Positions 33,235 through 41,900 of a stretch of 64,000 nt of DNA are shown here, in pieces; positions within the stretch are counted from its first letter, which is position 1; the number at the start of each line of letters is the position of its first letter. The DNA comes from JAHEKO01 sp965212505. Lineage in GTDB: Bacteria > Acidobacteriota > Thermoanaerobaculia > Multivoradales > JAHEKO01. The stretch spans positions 4,154,001 through 4,218,000 of the forward strand of contig OZ243123.1 in assembly GCA_965212505.1 (NCBI GenBank), given 5' to 3'. The notes under the pieces were generated by a model. It did no database searches. It was not told the DNA's origin and saw nothing but the letters and a program-made list of their open reading frames with translations. Both the position numbers and the translations under genes were made by a program.

Positions 33235-34881
33235 ATGCTGACGCTGCCCCAGGTCGCCGACCAGATCGGCCGCTACCGGATCCTCTCAGAGCTCGGACGT
33301 GGCTCCATGGGTCAGGTCTACCTGGCGCTCGACCCAAACATCGATCGCCACGTCGCGCTCAAGGTCTATCTGCCGGCGCTCAAGGTCGGCGAAAAGGAGA
33401 GACTCGAGCTACGACGACGGTTTGTGCTCGAGGCCAAAGCTGCCGGTCGAGTCGAGCACGCGGGAATCGTCACCATCTTCGATGCCGACACGGATCTGGC
33501 GACCGATCTGTCCTACATTGCCATGGAGTGGGTAGATGGCCGCTCGCTACAGGAGGTGCTGACCGAAACCGGCCCGCCACCTCAGAGCCGCACCCTCGAG
33601 ATCGTCGAACAGGTCGCGATCGCTCTCGACGCCGCGCACCGCCAGGGGCTCGTCCATCGCGACGTGAAGCCCGGCAACATCCTGTGCGGCCGCGACGGCG
33701 CTATCAAGGTGACCGACTTCGGCATCGCCAAGCTCGCGTCGATGTCGATCACACACTCGAACTGGATTCCGGGCTCCCCCTTCTACATGTCTCCGGAGCA
33801 GCTGCGCAACGAGGACGTCAACCATCGCTCCGACATCTATTCGCTGGGCGCGGTGCTCTACGAATGCCTGACCGGAGCCGTCCCGTTCGAGGCCGACTCG
33901 CTTCCGAGTCTCACCTACATGATCCTAGAGATCGATCCGAGGCCCCCGCAGACGATCGATTCGAAGATCGATCCGGTTCTCGCCGGGGTGGCGATGCGGG
34001 CGCTATCGAAAGCTCAGAACGACCGATTCGAGACCGCGCTCGACTTCGCGCACGCTCTTCGCGGTGTGGAGTCCGAGCCGATCCAGCTCTCCCGTCCTTC
34101 GAGCGACAGGCGCCCTTCGGGCAGTGGAACGGCAACCATGCCCCTGCCGACCGTCGTCCCCGAGCCGGAGCTCCAAGTCGACCCGCCGGCCGAAGCGGAA
34201 GACGCCCGCAGCTCACGCTTGGGTTGGGCCGCGCTCGTCCTGGTTCTCGCCGCGGGCGCGCTCGGCCTCCGCTACGGGCCCTGGACGGCGGACGCGCACC
34301 CCGACTCTCGGCCGAGCGGGCCGCCACTTCGTGTCGGACGCACCGTCCCATTCTCTCCGGATCTGCCCAACCAATCGACGCTGGCGATCGAGCTCTCGGA
34401 GCCTCCGACCGTCCCTGAAGAGACTCTGACCGAACGACCTCCGAAGCCCCGACCGGTCGAGGCCGAATTGCCACCGGCGACACCACCCCCCGCTCCAACT
34501 CCGAGCCCCGTGCTCGAAGTGAAAGAGGCGCCCACCCCACCCGTGCCGGTACCCACCGGCGAGCTCGAGATCGTCTTCCGCAACCGCCTCAAGGCCGCCT
34601 CCCTCCACGTCGAGGTCGACGGGCGCGAGATCTGGCGACGCTCGCTCAACGGCTCGAAGAACTTCTTCAAGCGATCGATCGGGCGAGACGTTTGGACAAC
34701 CATCCCGGTGCCGGTGGGAGATCACGTCATCGACGTGCGAGTGACAGGCGTCGAAGCCAAGCTCGACCTGGTCCGACGCACCGAGGTCTCGGTCACCGAA
34801 GACCAGACCCATCGGCTGCGCGTGATTTTGATTCCTCCGCGCTCCCTGCGGCTCTCTTGGAGAGATGCGGCCGATGGCTGA
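33235..34881 (+). CDS. Ser/Thr protein kinase, PASTA-less, with C-terminal extracytoplasmic domain
   Basis: A 548-residue receptor kinase. The glycine loop is LGRGSMGQVYLALD, the lysine is in HVALKVYL, the catalytic loop is HRDVKPGN, then DFGIAKL, and the activation-segment end is GSPFYMSPEQL. A membrane helix (GWAALVLVLAAGALGLRYGP) follows a linker at about residue 325. The extracytoplasmic part has a proline-rich stretch and a small strand-rich domain (LEIVFRNRLKAASLHVEVDG). It overlaps the FHA gene by a few bases, so the pair is probably a kinase with its phosphothreonine reader. The start is ATG 33235; the frame upstream is antisense shadow. Confidence 0.93.
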   Translation: MLTLPQVADQIGRYRILSELGRGSMGQVYLALDPNIDRHVALKVYLPALKVGEKERLELRRRFVLEAKAAGRVEHAGIVTIFDADTDLATDLSYIAMEWVDGRSLQEVLTETGPPPQSRTLEIVEQVAIALDAAHRQGLVHRDVKPGNILCGRDGAIKVTDFGIAKLASMSITHSNWIPGSPFYMSPEQLRNEDVNHRSDIYSLGAVLYECLTGAVPFEADSLPSLTYMILEIDPRPPQTIDSKIDPVLAGVAMRALSKAQNDRFETALDFAHALRGVESEPIQLSRPSSDRRPSGSGTATMPLPTVVPEPELQVDPPAEAEDARSSRLGWAALVLVLAAGALGLRYGPWTADAHPDSRPSGPPLRVGRTVPFSPDLPNQSTLAIELSEPPTVPEETLTERPPKPRPVEAELPPATPPPAPTPSPVLEVKEAPTPPVPVPTGELEIVFRNRLKAASLHVEVDGREIWRRSLNGSKNFFKRSIGRDVWTTIPVPVGDHVIDVRVTGVEAKLDLVRRTEVSVTEDQTHRLRVILIPPRSLRLSWRDAADG

Positions 34882-35383
34882 GAATCGCTGCTCGAACTGC
34901 CAGGCGCCGGTCTCTGGACCGGGCTCGAGCTGCTCGGTCTGCGGTGCGCCTGCCGGTCGCGACACGGGCGCGGAGACCATCCTGGTACCCGAAGCCCGTG
35001 CCGCCGCCGGCGCGACACCCGGCGGCGCCACCGAACTGATCCGTGAAGGCGAGCTGCCGAGATCCCCAGTGATGGTGAAGGTCAAAGGCTTCCTCAGCCA
35101 GGAGGGCCTTCCGCCAGGCGACGCCGACTTCCGGCTCCGCTCGGGTGCGACGATCGTGGGTCGTGAGCAGGGGGCGATTCGGCTTGGCGACGCCGCGGTT
35201 TCGGCTCGTCACTTCGAAGTCGAAGAGCGCGGCAGCGAGTTCTTCGTACGCGACCTCCAGAGTAGCAACGGCACCTTCCTCAACGGCCACCGAGTGAGAT
35301 CAGCGAAGCTGGAGACGGGCGACAGAATCACCGCCGGCGGCACCACCTTCACCTTCTCGGTACGCCGCATCATCCCGATGTAG
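34874..35383 (+). CDS. Zinc-ribbon + FHA-domain protein
   Basis: A 169-residue protein. The N-terminus has a CxxC-x10-CxxC zinc ribbon (CSNCQAPVSGPGSSCSVCGA). A linker follows, then an FHA domain with GATIVGREQGAIRLGDAAVS, ARHFEVEE and LQSSNGTFLNGHRV, holding the Arg, Ser-x-x-His and Asn residues that bind phosphothreonine. I prefer ATG 34874, about 10 nt after GGAGAG; ATG 34865 is possible. It overlaps the kinase stop. It probably recognises the kinase's autophosphorylated threonines. Confidence 0.9.
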   Translation: MAENRCSNCQAPVSGPGSSCSVCGAPAGRDTGAETILVPEARAAAGATPGGATELIREGELPRSPVMVKVKGFLSQEGLPPGDADFRLRSGATIVGREQGAIRLGDAAVSARHFEVEERGSEFFVRDLQSSNGTFLNGHRVRSAKLETGDRITAGGTTFTFSVRRIIPM

Positions 35384-35395
35384 CGCGGCCGGCGA

Positions 35396-36031
35396 TCAGC
35401 TCTCGTCCGGCTTGAGCTGGTCGCCGAAGTAGGTACGCAACTTCTGCACCTTGGGCGTCGAGATCGACGCGATGTATGGCTGCGTCGGATTCAGGTCGGC
35501 GTAGTCCTGGTGATAGGCCTCGGCCTCGTAGACCGTCTCGAGAGGCTCGACGGTCGTGGCGATCGGGGCATCGAAGACCCCCGCGGTCTCGAGCTGGTCG
35601 ATGTAGGCCTCTGCAACCCGACGCTGTTCCTCGTCGGCGTAGAAGATGGCGGACCGATACTGGCGACCGACGTCGTTACCCTGTCGGTCGACGTGAGTCG
35701 GGTCGTGTGCAACGCCAAAGTGGATCTTGAGCAGCTGACCGAAGCTCACCTTCTGAGGATCGAAGCTCACCTCGATCACCTCGGCGTGATCTGTCTCACC
35801 ACTGCACACCGTCCGGTAGTCAGCGGTCTCTGGGGTGCCACCCGCGTAGCCCGAGCGTACGGTGTGAACTCCGTCGAGGCGCTTGAAGACCGCCTCGACA
35901 CACCAGAAGCACCCGCCGGCGAGAACCGCCGTCTGCTCGGTGCCGACCGAGGACTGAACGTCGAGCTCGGGATCGGGAAGCTCGCTCGGAGCGATGATCA
36001 GACTGCAACTGGCGTCGGTTCGGGTCAGCAT
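35396..36031 (-). CDS. msrA: Peptide methionine sulfoxide reductase A
   Basis: A 211-residue cytosolic enzyme that reduces methionine-S-sulfoxide in proteins. The active-site motif is GGCFWCVEAVF, with further family blocks GYAGGTPETADYRTVCSGET, IHFGVAHDPTHVDRQGNDVG, QYRSAIFY and AEAYHQDY. ATG 36031 has AGGAGAT upstream; the open frame reaches further but is not supported. It lies 62 nt after the endonuclease V-like gene on the same strand. Confidence 0.96.
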   Translation of the reverse strand: MLTRTDASCSLIIAPSELPDPELDVQSSVGTEQTAVLAGGCFWCVEAVFKRLDGVHTVRSGYAGGTPETADYRTVCSGETDHAEVIEVSFDPQKVSFGQLLKIHFGVAHDPTHVDRQGNDVGRQYRSAIFYADEEQRRVAEAYIDQLETAGVFDAPIATTVEPLETVYEAEAYHQDYADLNPTQPYIASISTPKVQKLRTYFGDQLKPDES

Positions 36032-36093
36032 TTCGGATCTCCTGTCGTCGCTGTGTCTCTCTACAACCGCGCCCCGCGTGCGCACATTCCTGC

Positions 36094-36783
36094 TCACGCT
36101 CGTCCGCGGTCGCTCGCCGCGCGCGCCGTCCGTGCCACTCGACGGGCCGCGCGAAGGGGCTCAGGAGTACGTGCAGTTCGACACGCCGCCATTACGACCC
36201 TCTCGGCGGTATCGGCGTCGGTCCGCCATCCTCGATGAACTGCCAGCGGCAAGCACCCGTCACTCGTACAGAGTAGGGAACCGACACGTCGATCGTCGAG
36301 CATCAGCGGACTCGACCTGCCGCGACGCCGCGCGGGCGGCTCGCCCTGAGCGAGGAACGCGCGGTGCGTGACCCCGACCGTCGGCAGTTCCAGCATCGCG
36401 CCCAGATGCACGGCGAGGCCTGCATCACGCGGGTGGTCCAGGCCGGTGGCGTTGACCAGTAGTACGTCGGGTCGCCGCGACAGGCGACGTACGGCCGCTT
36501 CGAGGCATCGCCCCTCACGAATCGCGAGCAACCCCGCACGGTAGGGACCCGCAGAACTCCCCGTCGCGAGGGCGGTCTGAAGGGTCTCGCAGGAGGATCC
36601 GAGCGCGGCACCGGCCCAGGCTCGATCTCCTGTATCGCCAACTCCGCCGTAGCCGCGTGGAAAGCAGACGAAGCAGCCACCAATCGTCCACTCGTCACCC
36701 GGGGGTGTCCAAAGCTGTGGCTCGAGCGCCGCGAGCCGCAGCTGTTCTGCGACGAGCTCGTCTTCCGTCCGCGGCCATCGCAC
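36094..36783 (-). CDS. Endonuclease V-family homologue with degraded active site (GTG start)
   Basis: A 229-residue protein that aligns over its length with endonuclease V (Nfi): AGPYRAGLLAIREGRC, RPDVLLVNATGLDHPRDAGL, AVHLGAMLELPTVGVTHRAF and the terminal RTPEPLRAARRVAR. Against Thermotoga EndoV from memory, the catalytic residues read as D43 to F (GGCFVCFP for AGVDLSFP), E89 kept (IRE), D110 to N (VNATG for FDGQG) and H214 to W (VHRGWRTD for VSPGHLMD). It should not cleave deoxyinosine DNA by the known mechanism; a binding role is possible. It starts with GTG. Confidence 0.8.
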   Translation of the reverse strand: MRWPRTEDELVAEQLRLAALEPQLWTPPGDEWTIGGCFVCFPRGYGGVGDTGDRAWAGAALGSSCETLQTALATGSSAGPYRAGLLAIREGRCLEAAVRRLSRRPDVLLVNATGLDHPRDAGLAVHLGAMLELPTVGVTHRAFLAQGEPPARRRGRSSPLMLDDRRVGSLLCTSDGCLPLAVHRGWRTDADTAERVVMAACRTARTPEPLRAARRVARTARAASDRGRA

Positions 36784-36881
36784 CCGGCCAGCCTACGCGC
36801 AACACCAAAGAGCCGACAATCCATCGGCATCGAGGCGATCACATCGAAGGCAGGTCGAGACGCCCACGAGACCTGTCTGCC

Positions 36882-38138
36882 CTAGAGGCTGCGCGCCAGT
36901 CTCACACCCGAGAACTGCCAGCGCGCCTCGGCTGGGAAGAAGTTCCGATAGGTCGCCCGAATGTGAGAGCGAGACGTCGCCACCGAGCCGCCCCGAAGAA
37001 CATACTGATTGACCATGAACTTGCCGTTGTACTCACCAACCGCGCCCGGAGCCGCGCAATAGCCCGGGTACGGAGCGTAGCTGCTGGACGTCCACTCCCA
37101 CAGATCGCCCGCGAGCTGAGAGAGTCCGTCGATCGACGGCCCGGCAGGTTGGGCCTGCCAACGCTGGTCCTCCACGAGGTTCCCTGACTCGCGGCTCTCC
37201 TCGAAACGTGTACGAGCGCTCGCCTCCCACTCGAACTCCGTCGGCAATCGCGCCCCAGACCAGCGGGCGTAGGCATCGGCTTCGTAGTAGCTGAGGTGGG
37301 AGATCGGCGCCTCCTCCACGAGCGGTCGCAGCCCGCCCAGGCCGAACTCGCTCCAGGCGCCGTCGCGCTCCAGCCAGTAGAGAGGTGCGCGCCACCCCTC
37401 CTCCTGAACCAGCGCCCACCCGGGGCTGAGCCAGTACTCGGGCGAACGGTAACCCCCATCTTCGATGAACGCGAGGTACTCGAGGTTGGTCGTCAGCCGC
37501 GAGGCGAGAGCGAACGGCTCCAGAAAGACCCGATGCGACGGCCCCTCGTTGTCGTAGTGAAAACCACCTTGCGCGTGGCCCACTTCGACGACGCCACCGG
37601 AACTGTCGACCCACTCGAGAGCTTGACCGGCGCCGACGACCTCGTGGGTCGCCGCATAGGCCGGGAAGAGGGCATTGGCCGAAAACGCGTTCAGGATGTC
37701 GGTGAGCAGAAGCTCCTGGTGCTGTTGTTCATGCTGCAGTCCCAACTCGATCAGGTCGAGCGTTGCGTCCTCGAAGCGCCCGCTGTCGAGCGCCGCTTCT
37801 ACGGCCGCGTCGACGTGCTCTCGATAGCGAAGAACTTCGTCGAGAGGCGGCCGCGAAAGGAGCCCCCGCCGAGGGCGGGCGTGCATCGGCCCGATCGCCT
37901 GGTAGTACGAGTTGAAGAGGTAGTTGAAGTCCTCGTCGAAGACGCGATAGTCGTCGAGACTCGCGAGGACGAACGCTTCGAAGAACCAGGTGGTATGCGC
38001 CAGGTGCCACTTCGTCGGGCTGGCATCCGGCATCGACTGGATCTGACAATCCTCGGGTGTCAGGCGCGCCGCCAGCGCCAGAGACTGGCGGCGTACGAGC
38101 GAGAAGCGGCTGGTCGCCGCCGGCGTGGCGATACTCAC
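36882..38138 (-). CDS. egtB: Ergothioneine biosynthesis sulfoxide synthase
   Basis: A 418-residue non-haem iron enzyme joining trimethylhistidine with a cysteine thiol. The DinB-like iron-binding part holds WHLAHTTWFFE and LQHEQQHQELLL, supplying the three histidines. The C-terminal FGE-like part has WLERDGAWSEFGLGGL, RLPTEFEWEASARTRF, AGDLWEWTSSSYAPYPGY and RATYRNFFPAEARWQFSG, the substrate-binding segment. The closing pattern resembles the Chloracidobacterium (type II) EgtB. It starts at GTG 38138. The histidine methyltransferase EgtD is not adjacent, so the pathway is split elsewhere if complete. Confidence 0.93.
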   Translation of the reverse strand: MSIATPAATSRFSLVRRQSLALAARLTPEDCQIQSMPDASPTKWHLAHTTWFFEAFVLASLDDYRVFDEDFNYLFNSYYQAIGPMHARPRRGLLSRPPLDEVLRYREHVDAAVEAALDSGRFEDATLDLIELGLQHEQQHQELLLTDILNAFSANALFPAYAATHEVVGAGQALEWVDSSGGVVEVGHAQGGFHYDNEGPSHRVFLEPFALASRLTTNLEYLAFIEDGGYRSPEYWLSPGWALVQEEGWRAPLYWLERDGAWSEFGLGGLRPLVEEAPISHLSYYEADAYARWSGARLPTEFEWEASARTRFEESRESGNLVEDQRWQAQPAGPSIDGLSQLAGDLWEWTSSSYAPYPGYCAAPGAVGEYNGKFMVNQYVLRGGSVATSRSHIRATYRNFFPAEARWQFSGVRLARSL

Positions 38139-38165
38139 GGCGCGAGTCTACCCGTCACCTTCATC

Positions 38166-38189
38166 GCCCCGGGGCGCGAGCCCCAGGGC
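38166..38189 (-). terminator. Strong GC hairpin between the secreted protein gene and egtB
   Basis: On the minus strand GCCCTGGGGC pairs with GCCCCGGGGC through ten bases with one G-T wobble and a 4-nt loop (TCGC). It follows the stop at 38226 and precedes egtB. No T-run follows it. Confidence 0.55.
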
Positions 38190-38225
38190 TACAGGACTGC
38201 CGCCCCGTGCGGTGACGTCGACTCG

Positions 38226-38780
38226 CTAGTCCTCGAGCAGACCGCCGAAGGCGGTCGAGCCGCGCAGGTGAATGTGATCCACCCTCTTGCCGTTCTTGCC
38301 GGTCGCCTCGACCCGCAGCGAAGCGACCTTGCCGGCGAGGATGTCCTTCCGATCATCCGAGGGGACGAGGTTCCTCATCGGCACGGAGAACTTGCCGGCC
38401 GCGTCGGTGGTCACCACTTCGCGGCCGGTCTTGCGCACCGTCTCACCGCCGCCGTTCGCGAGGTCGACGCGAAAGACCTCCAAGATCAACTTGGCCCCCT
38501 GGACCGGGCCGTTGTTCCGAAACACCTCGCCACTCACCGTACCGCTGAAGTCGACACCGATTCGCTCCAGGAAAACGTCGTCGACGGTCAGAAAGCGAAG
38601 CTCGACGGTTGCGCGTTGCCGCTTCACCCGGGAGGGCTCCTCGAGCATCAGGTCGACTTCGCTCGAGCGACTAAAGAGATCTACCGCCGGCGCGGGAACT
38701 GTAGTCCCAATAAGTGTCACCAGGGCAAGTGTCACCACCTTGGGGAAAATTGCCCGAGTTCTCATTCGTGCGTCGTTCAT
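38226..38780 (-). CDS. Secreted protein of unknown function
   Basis: A 184-residue protein. ATG 38780 is chosen because AAGGAG lies 8 nt upstream and it yields a signal peptide (AIFPKVVTLALVTLIGTTVP, cleaved near APA). The mature part is strand-rich: KRQRATVELRFLTVDDVFLE, GTVSGEVFRNNGPVQGAKLI and TTDAAGKFSVPMRNLV, the latter resembling a carboxypeptidase-regulatory or Ig-like fold. It is divergent from the giant repeat protein and may share its regulation. Function unknown. Confidence 0.75.
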   Translation of the reverse strand: MNDARMRTRAIFPKVVTLALVTLIGTTVPAPAVDLFSRSSEVDLMLEEPSRVKRQRATVELRFLTVDDVFLERIGVDFSGTVSGEVFRNNGPVQGAKLILEVFRVDLANGGGETVRKTGREVVTTDAAGKFSVPMRNLVPSDDRKDILAGKVASLRVEATGKNGKRVDHIHLRGSTAFGGLLED

Positions 38781-38860
38781 CAGAACGGCTCCTTTCCTCA
38801 TCATCCGATCCCGCTTGCGTGGAACAACCTGAGCCACTGCAAGAAAGGTGCGCGTTTTCG

Positions 38861-38882
38861 CACTCGAGTGAACGAGTAGAAT
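38861..38882 (+). promoter_or_regulatory. Palindrome and -10-like box before the repeat-protein gene
   Basis: CACTCGAGTG (38861-38870) is a perfect 10-bp palindrome. TAGAAT at 38877-38882 is a five-of-six match to the sigma-70 -10 box, giving a leader of about 55 nt for the gene at 38945. No good -35 box is seen. Regulation through the palindrome is inference. Confidence 0.3.
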
Positions 38883-38944
38883 GATGGATACGTAGACCCT
38901 TTGACCAGACGACCTCGTTTCGCTACTAGAAGGGGGTTGGTGTA

Positions 38945-41900
38945 ATGCGTAGGTTCTTGCTACCGACGGCCGCGGCGTTCGCCTGCGGCCTGCTCGCCGG
39001 GTCGCTGTCCGCACAGCTCACGGCGAGTGGACGAGTGACCCGGGACGGCACCGGTGTGCCCGGCGTCCAGGTTCAGCTGTTCGCACAGACCAACTCCTAC
39101 CGCTTCTACGGACTGCTCGATACCGGCAAGTTCTTCCCCGAGCCGGTCGACGTCGTCACCACCCGCGCCGACGGCTCCTTCGACGTGCGAGCACCGGAGC
39201 CGGGGATGTGGCATCTGCACGTCGCCGCCCGCGGCTACCGACCGATGGAGTTCAACTTCTGGCCGCTACTCGAGACTCGGCGTGTGCCCGACCTGGAGCT
39301 GGTGGCCGAGACCCCGGTGCGGGTTCGCGTAGCCGACTCCGAGGGCCAGCCCTTCCACAACGCCCTTGTGCGCGCGAGTGCTCCGCCTCGACCGGAGCGC
39401 CGGCGAATGAGGCGCGAGTACTGGCGCCCCGCCTATCGTCAGGCGTTCACGAACGCAGACGGGATGGCGCAGGTCGGACGCGGCGCAGACGAGGCCGTCG
39501 ACATCTACGCCTGGGCCCCGGGGCACTATGAGGCTGAGCGAACGAGCGTCCGTACCCGAGGCGCTGACCTCCAGTTGGTTCCAGGCATCGCGCGCTCGTT
39601 GCGCGTCCTCACCCCAAAGGGCGCCGCCGTCGAAAGTGTGCTGGTGCGCGTGGCGGAGCGACGCTGGCCGGCCGGCTGGACCGACGACGAGGGCGGCGTG
39701 TCGGTGGCGCTCGGCGAAGAGGACACGTTGAAGCTCCACGTTCTCGCGGCCGACGGGCGCCGTATCGAGAAGTACGTGCAGGCCGCGGACTGGCCTTCGG
39801 ACGGGCCACTCGAGATCACCCTCGAACCGCGCCCGCTCTACTCCGGTCGACTGGTCGACGCCGAACGACAGAACGGCATCGGTGGCGCCTTCGTCTGGCT
39901 GGCGGGGCGCCCGGTCGACTTCGTTCGCAGCGACGCAACCGGCGGCTATGAGATAGAGATCGAGTCCGGCAGCAGAGGCTGGCTCTGGGGAGCCGCGCCC
40001 GGCTACCTGAACAGTGCGGCGCAACTAGGCAGCGAGGGGTCGGGTCCCGCGATCGAACTGCGACCCACGATTCAGCTCTCAGGCGTCGTGATCGACGAAG
40101 CGGGCAACCCGATCTCCGGCGCCGAGGTCGGCGCGTCGGTCGACATGGCCGCCGGCGGTCGGAGGACCTGGGAGGCCTCTGCCTGGCTCACTCCGGCGGT
40201 CACAGACCCCGCTGGCCGCTTCACACTCTCTCGACTCGATGCCGGCGTCGCCTACATGGTGCGCGCCGCGCATCCGGGTTTCGCTCCGACCGAGCTGCCA
40301 CTCGCCAACCCACGAACCGAGGCTCGCAATGGCCTCGAGCTGGTGCTCGAGGCGGGGCGAACCCTGGTCGGCTCGGTCGTCGACCAGGGAGGACTGTCCA
40401 TCGCGGGTGCCCGCGTCGAGGTCAAGAAGACAGTCAATCCGAACAACGTACGTCGCTACATGCTGGAAAGGTCGCTCGGCAGCAAGGAGCCGATCGCGTC
40501 GTTTACCGACGAGGAGGGGCGCTTCGCCGTGTCGGATCTTCCAGCGGGACTGTTCGAGGTCGAAATCTCCGCCTCCGGCCACGCCTCGGAGGAACTCGGC
40601 ATTCTCGAGATCACCGAAACGACGGCCGAGTTGGACGTAGGCGAGGTGGCTCTCGGCCCCGGCTTCACCATCGAAGGGCGAGTGACAGACCGGAATGGCA
40701 GCCCGCTCGAAGGGGCCAAGGTCTTTGCCTCCGATGGGGTTCAGAACGCGCGAATCTTCGTCAGCCGTATCGAGAGCGAGTCGCCCCCCGCAATGGTCAC
40801 CGACGTCAACGGCTTCTTCTCGGTGGTCGATCGTGCCGAGGGCGACAAGGTCGACCTGCGGGTCGAGATGACCGGCTACGCCGAGAACACGGTACGCGGG
40901 GTCACCGCCCCCACCTACCAGCCGGTGTCGATCGAGCTGGAACGCGCTTCGACCGTTCGTGGTGTCGTCGTCGACGCCGGTGGAGCCGGGATCGCCGACG
41001 CGGTCGTCTCGGTGCAGGTCACCCGCACGATGGGCTTGGCCTCCTCCTCCATGTCCAACGCTCGCGCGAGTAGCGACGGCGACGGACGGTTCGTCATCGA
41101 GAACGTCAACCCAGGCGAGCTCGAGCTGCAGGTACGCGCCGAAGGGTACGTGCAGGCGCGCATCGACAGCCTGACGGTCGAGCCGGGCCGCGACCTCGAC
41201 GGCGTTCGGGCGGTGCTCGAGCGGGGGGCCACCGTTTCCGGTCGCATTCGAGGCCCGAGCGGGCGGCCGGTCTCCGGCGCTCAGGTCCTGTCGATGGAAG
41301 GGCGATCCGGGTTTAGACAGACGTTCCACGGCGCCGCCACGAGCGACGGCGAAGGTCGCTATCGGCTCGACGGCATCCCGCCGGGCAGTCGAGCCATCAC
41401 CGTCAACCACGACAATCACAAGCAGATGAATCGAACGATCGAGGTCGAGCCGGGAGACAACGTATTCGACATCTCGCTCGAGGGCGGCGTCACATTCTCG
41501 GGGCGGGTGGTCGACACGGCTGGCAGCCCGATCGCCACCGCCGATCTCTCGCTCCACGCGACCTCGTACAACTTTCTCGGCAACTCGCAGGGCATCACCG
41601 ACTCAGAGGGCCAGTTCAGCTTGGACGGCCTCGGCGAGGGGATCTACAGCCTGCAGGTGACCAAGGAGGGCTTCGCTTCCAGCTCGCTCGAGAACATCGA
41701 AATCGGACCCGCCGGGCTCTCGGGATACGAAGTGCGTCTCGAAACTGGCGCCGCGATCGTCGGCCGCATTCTGGGACTCGAGTCCGAGCGCGTCGGCGAC
41801 GTTCAGATCTACGCCGCCAGGCCGCCGAGAGGCTTCAGCCCCGGTCGAGCCAATCGAGACGGCACCTACCGCATCGAAGACCTGGCACCCGGCGACTACA

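Noticed and set aside
38901..38929. TTGACC-17-TACTAG promoter before the giant repeat gene
   Set aside because: Its transcript would begin within the AAGGGGG ribosome site, leaving a leader too short to use it.
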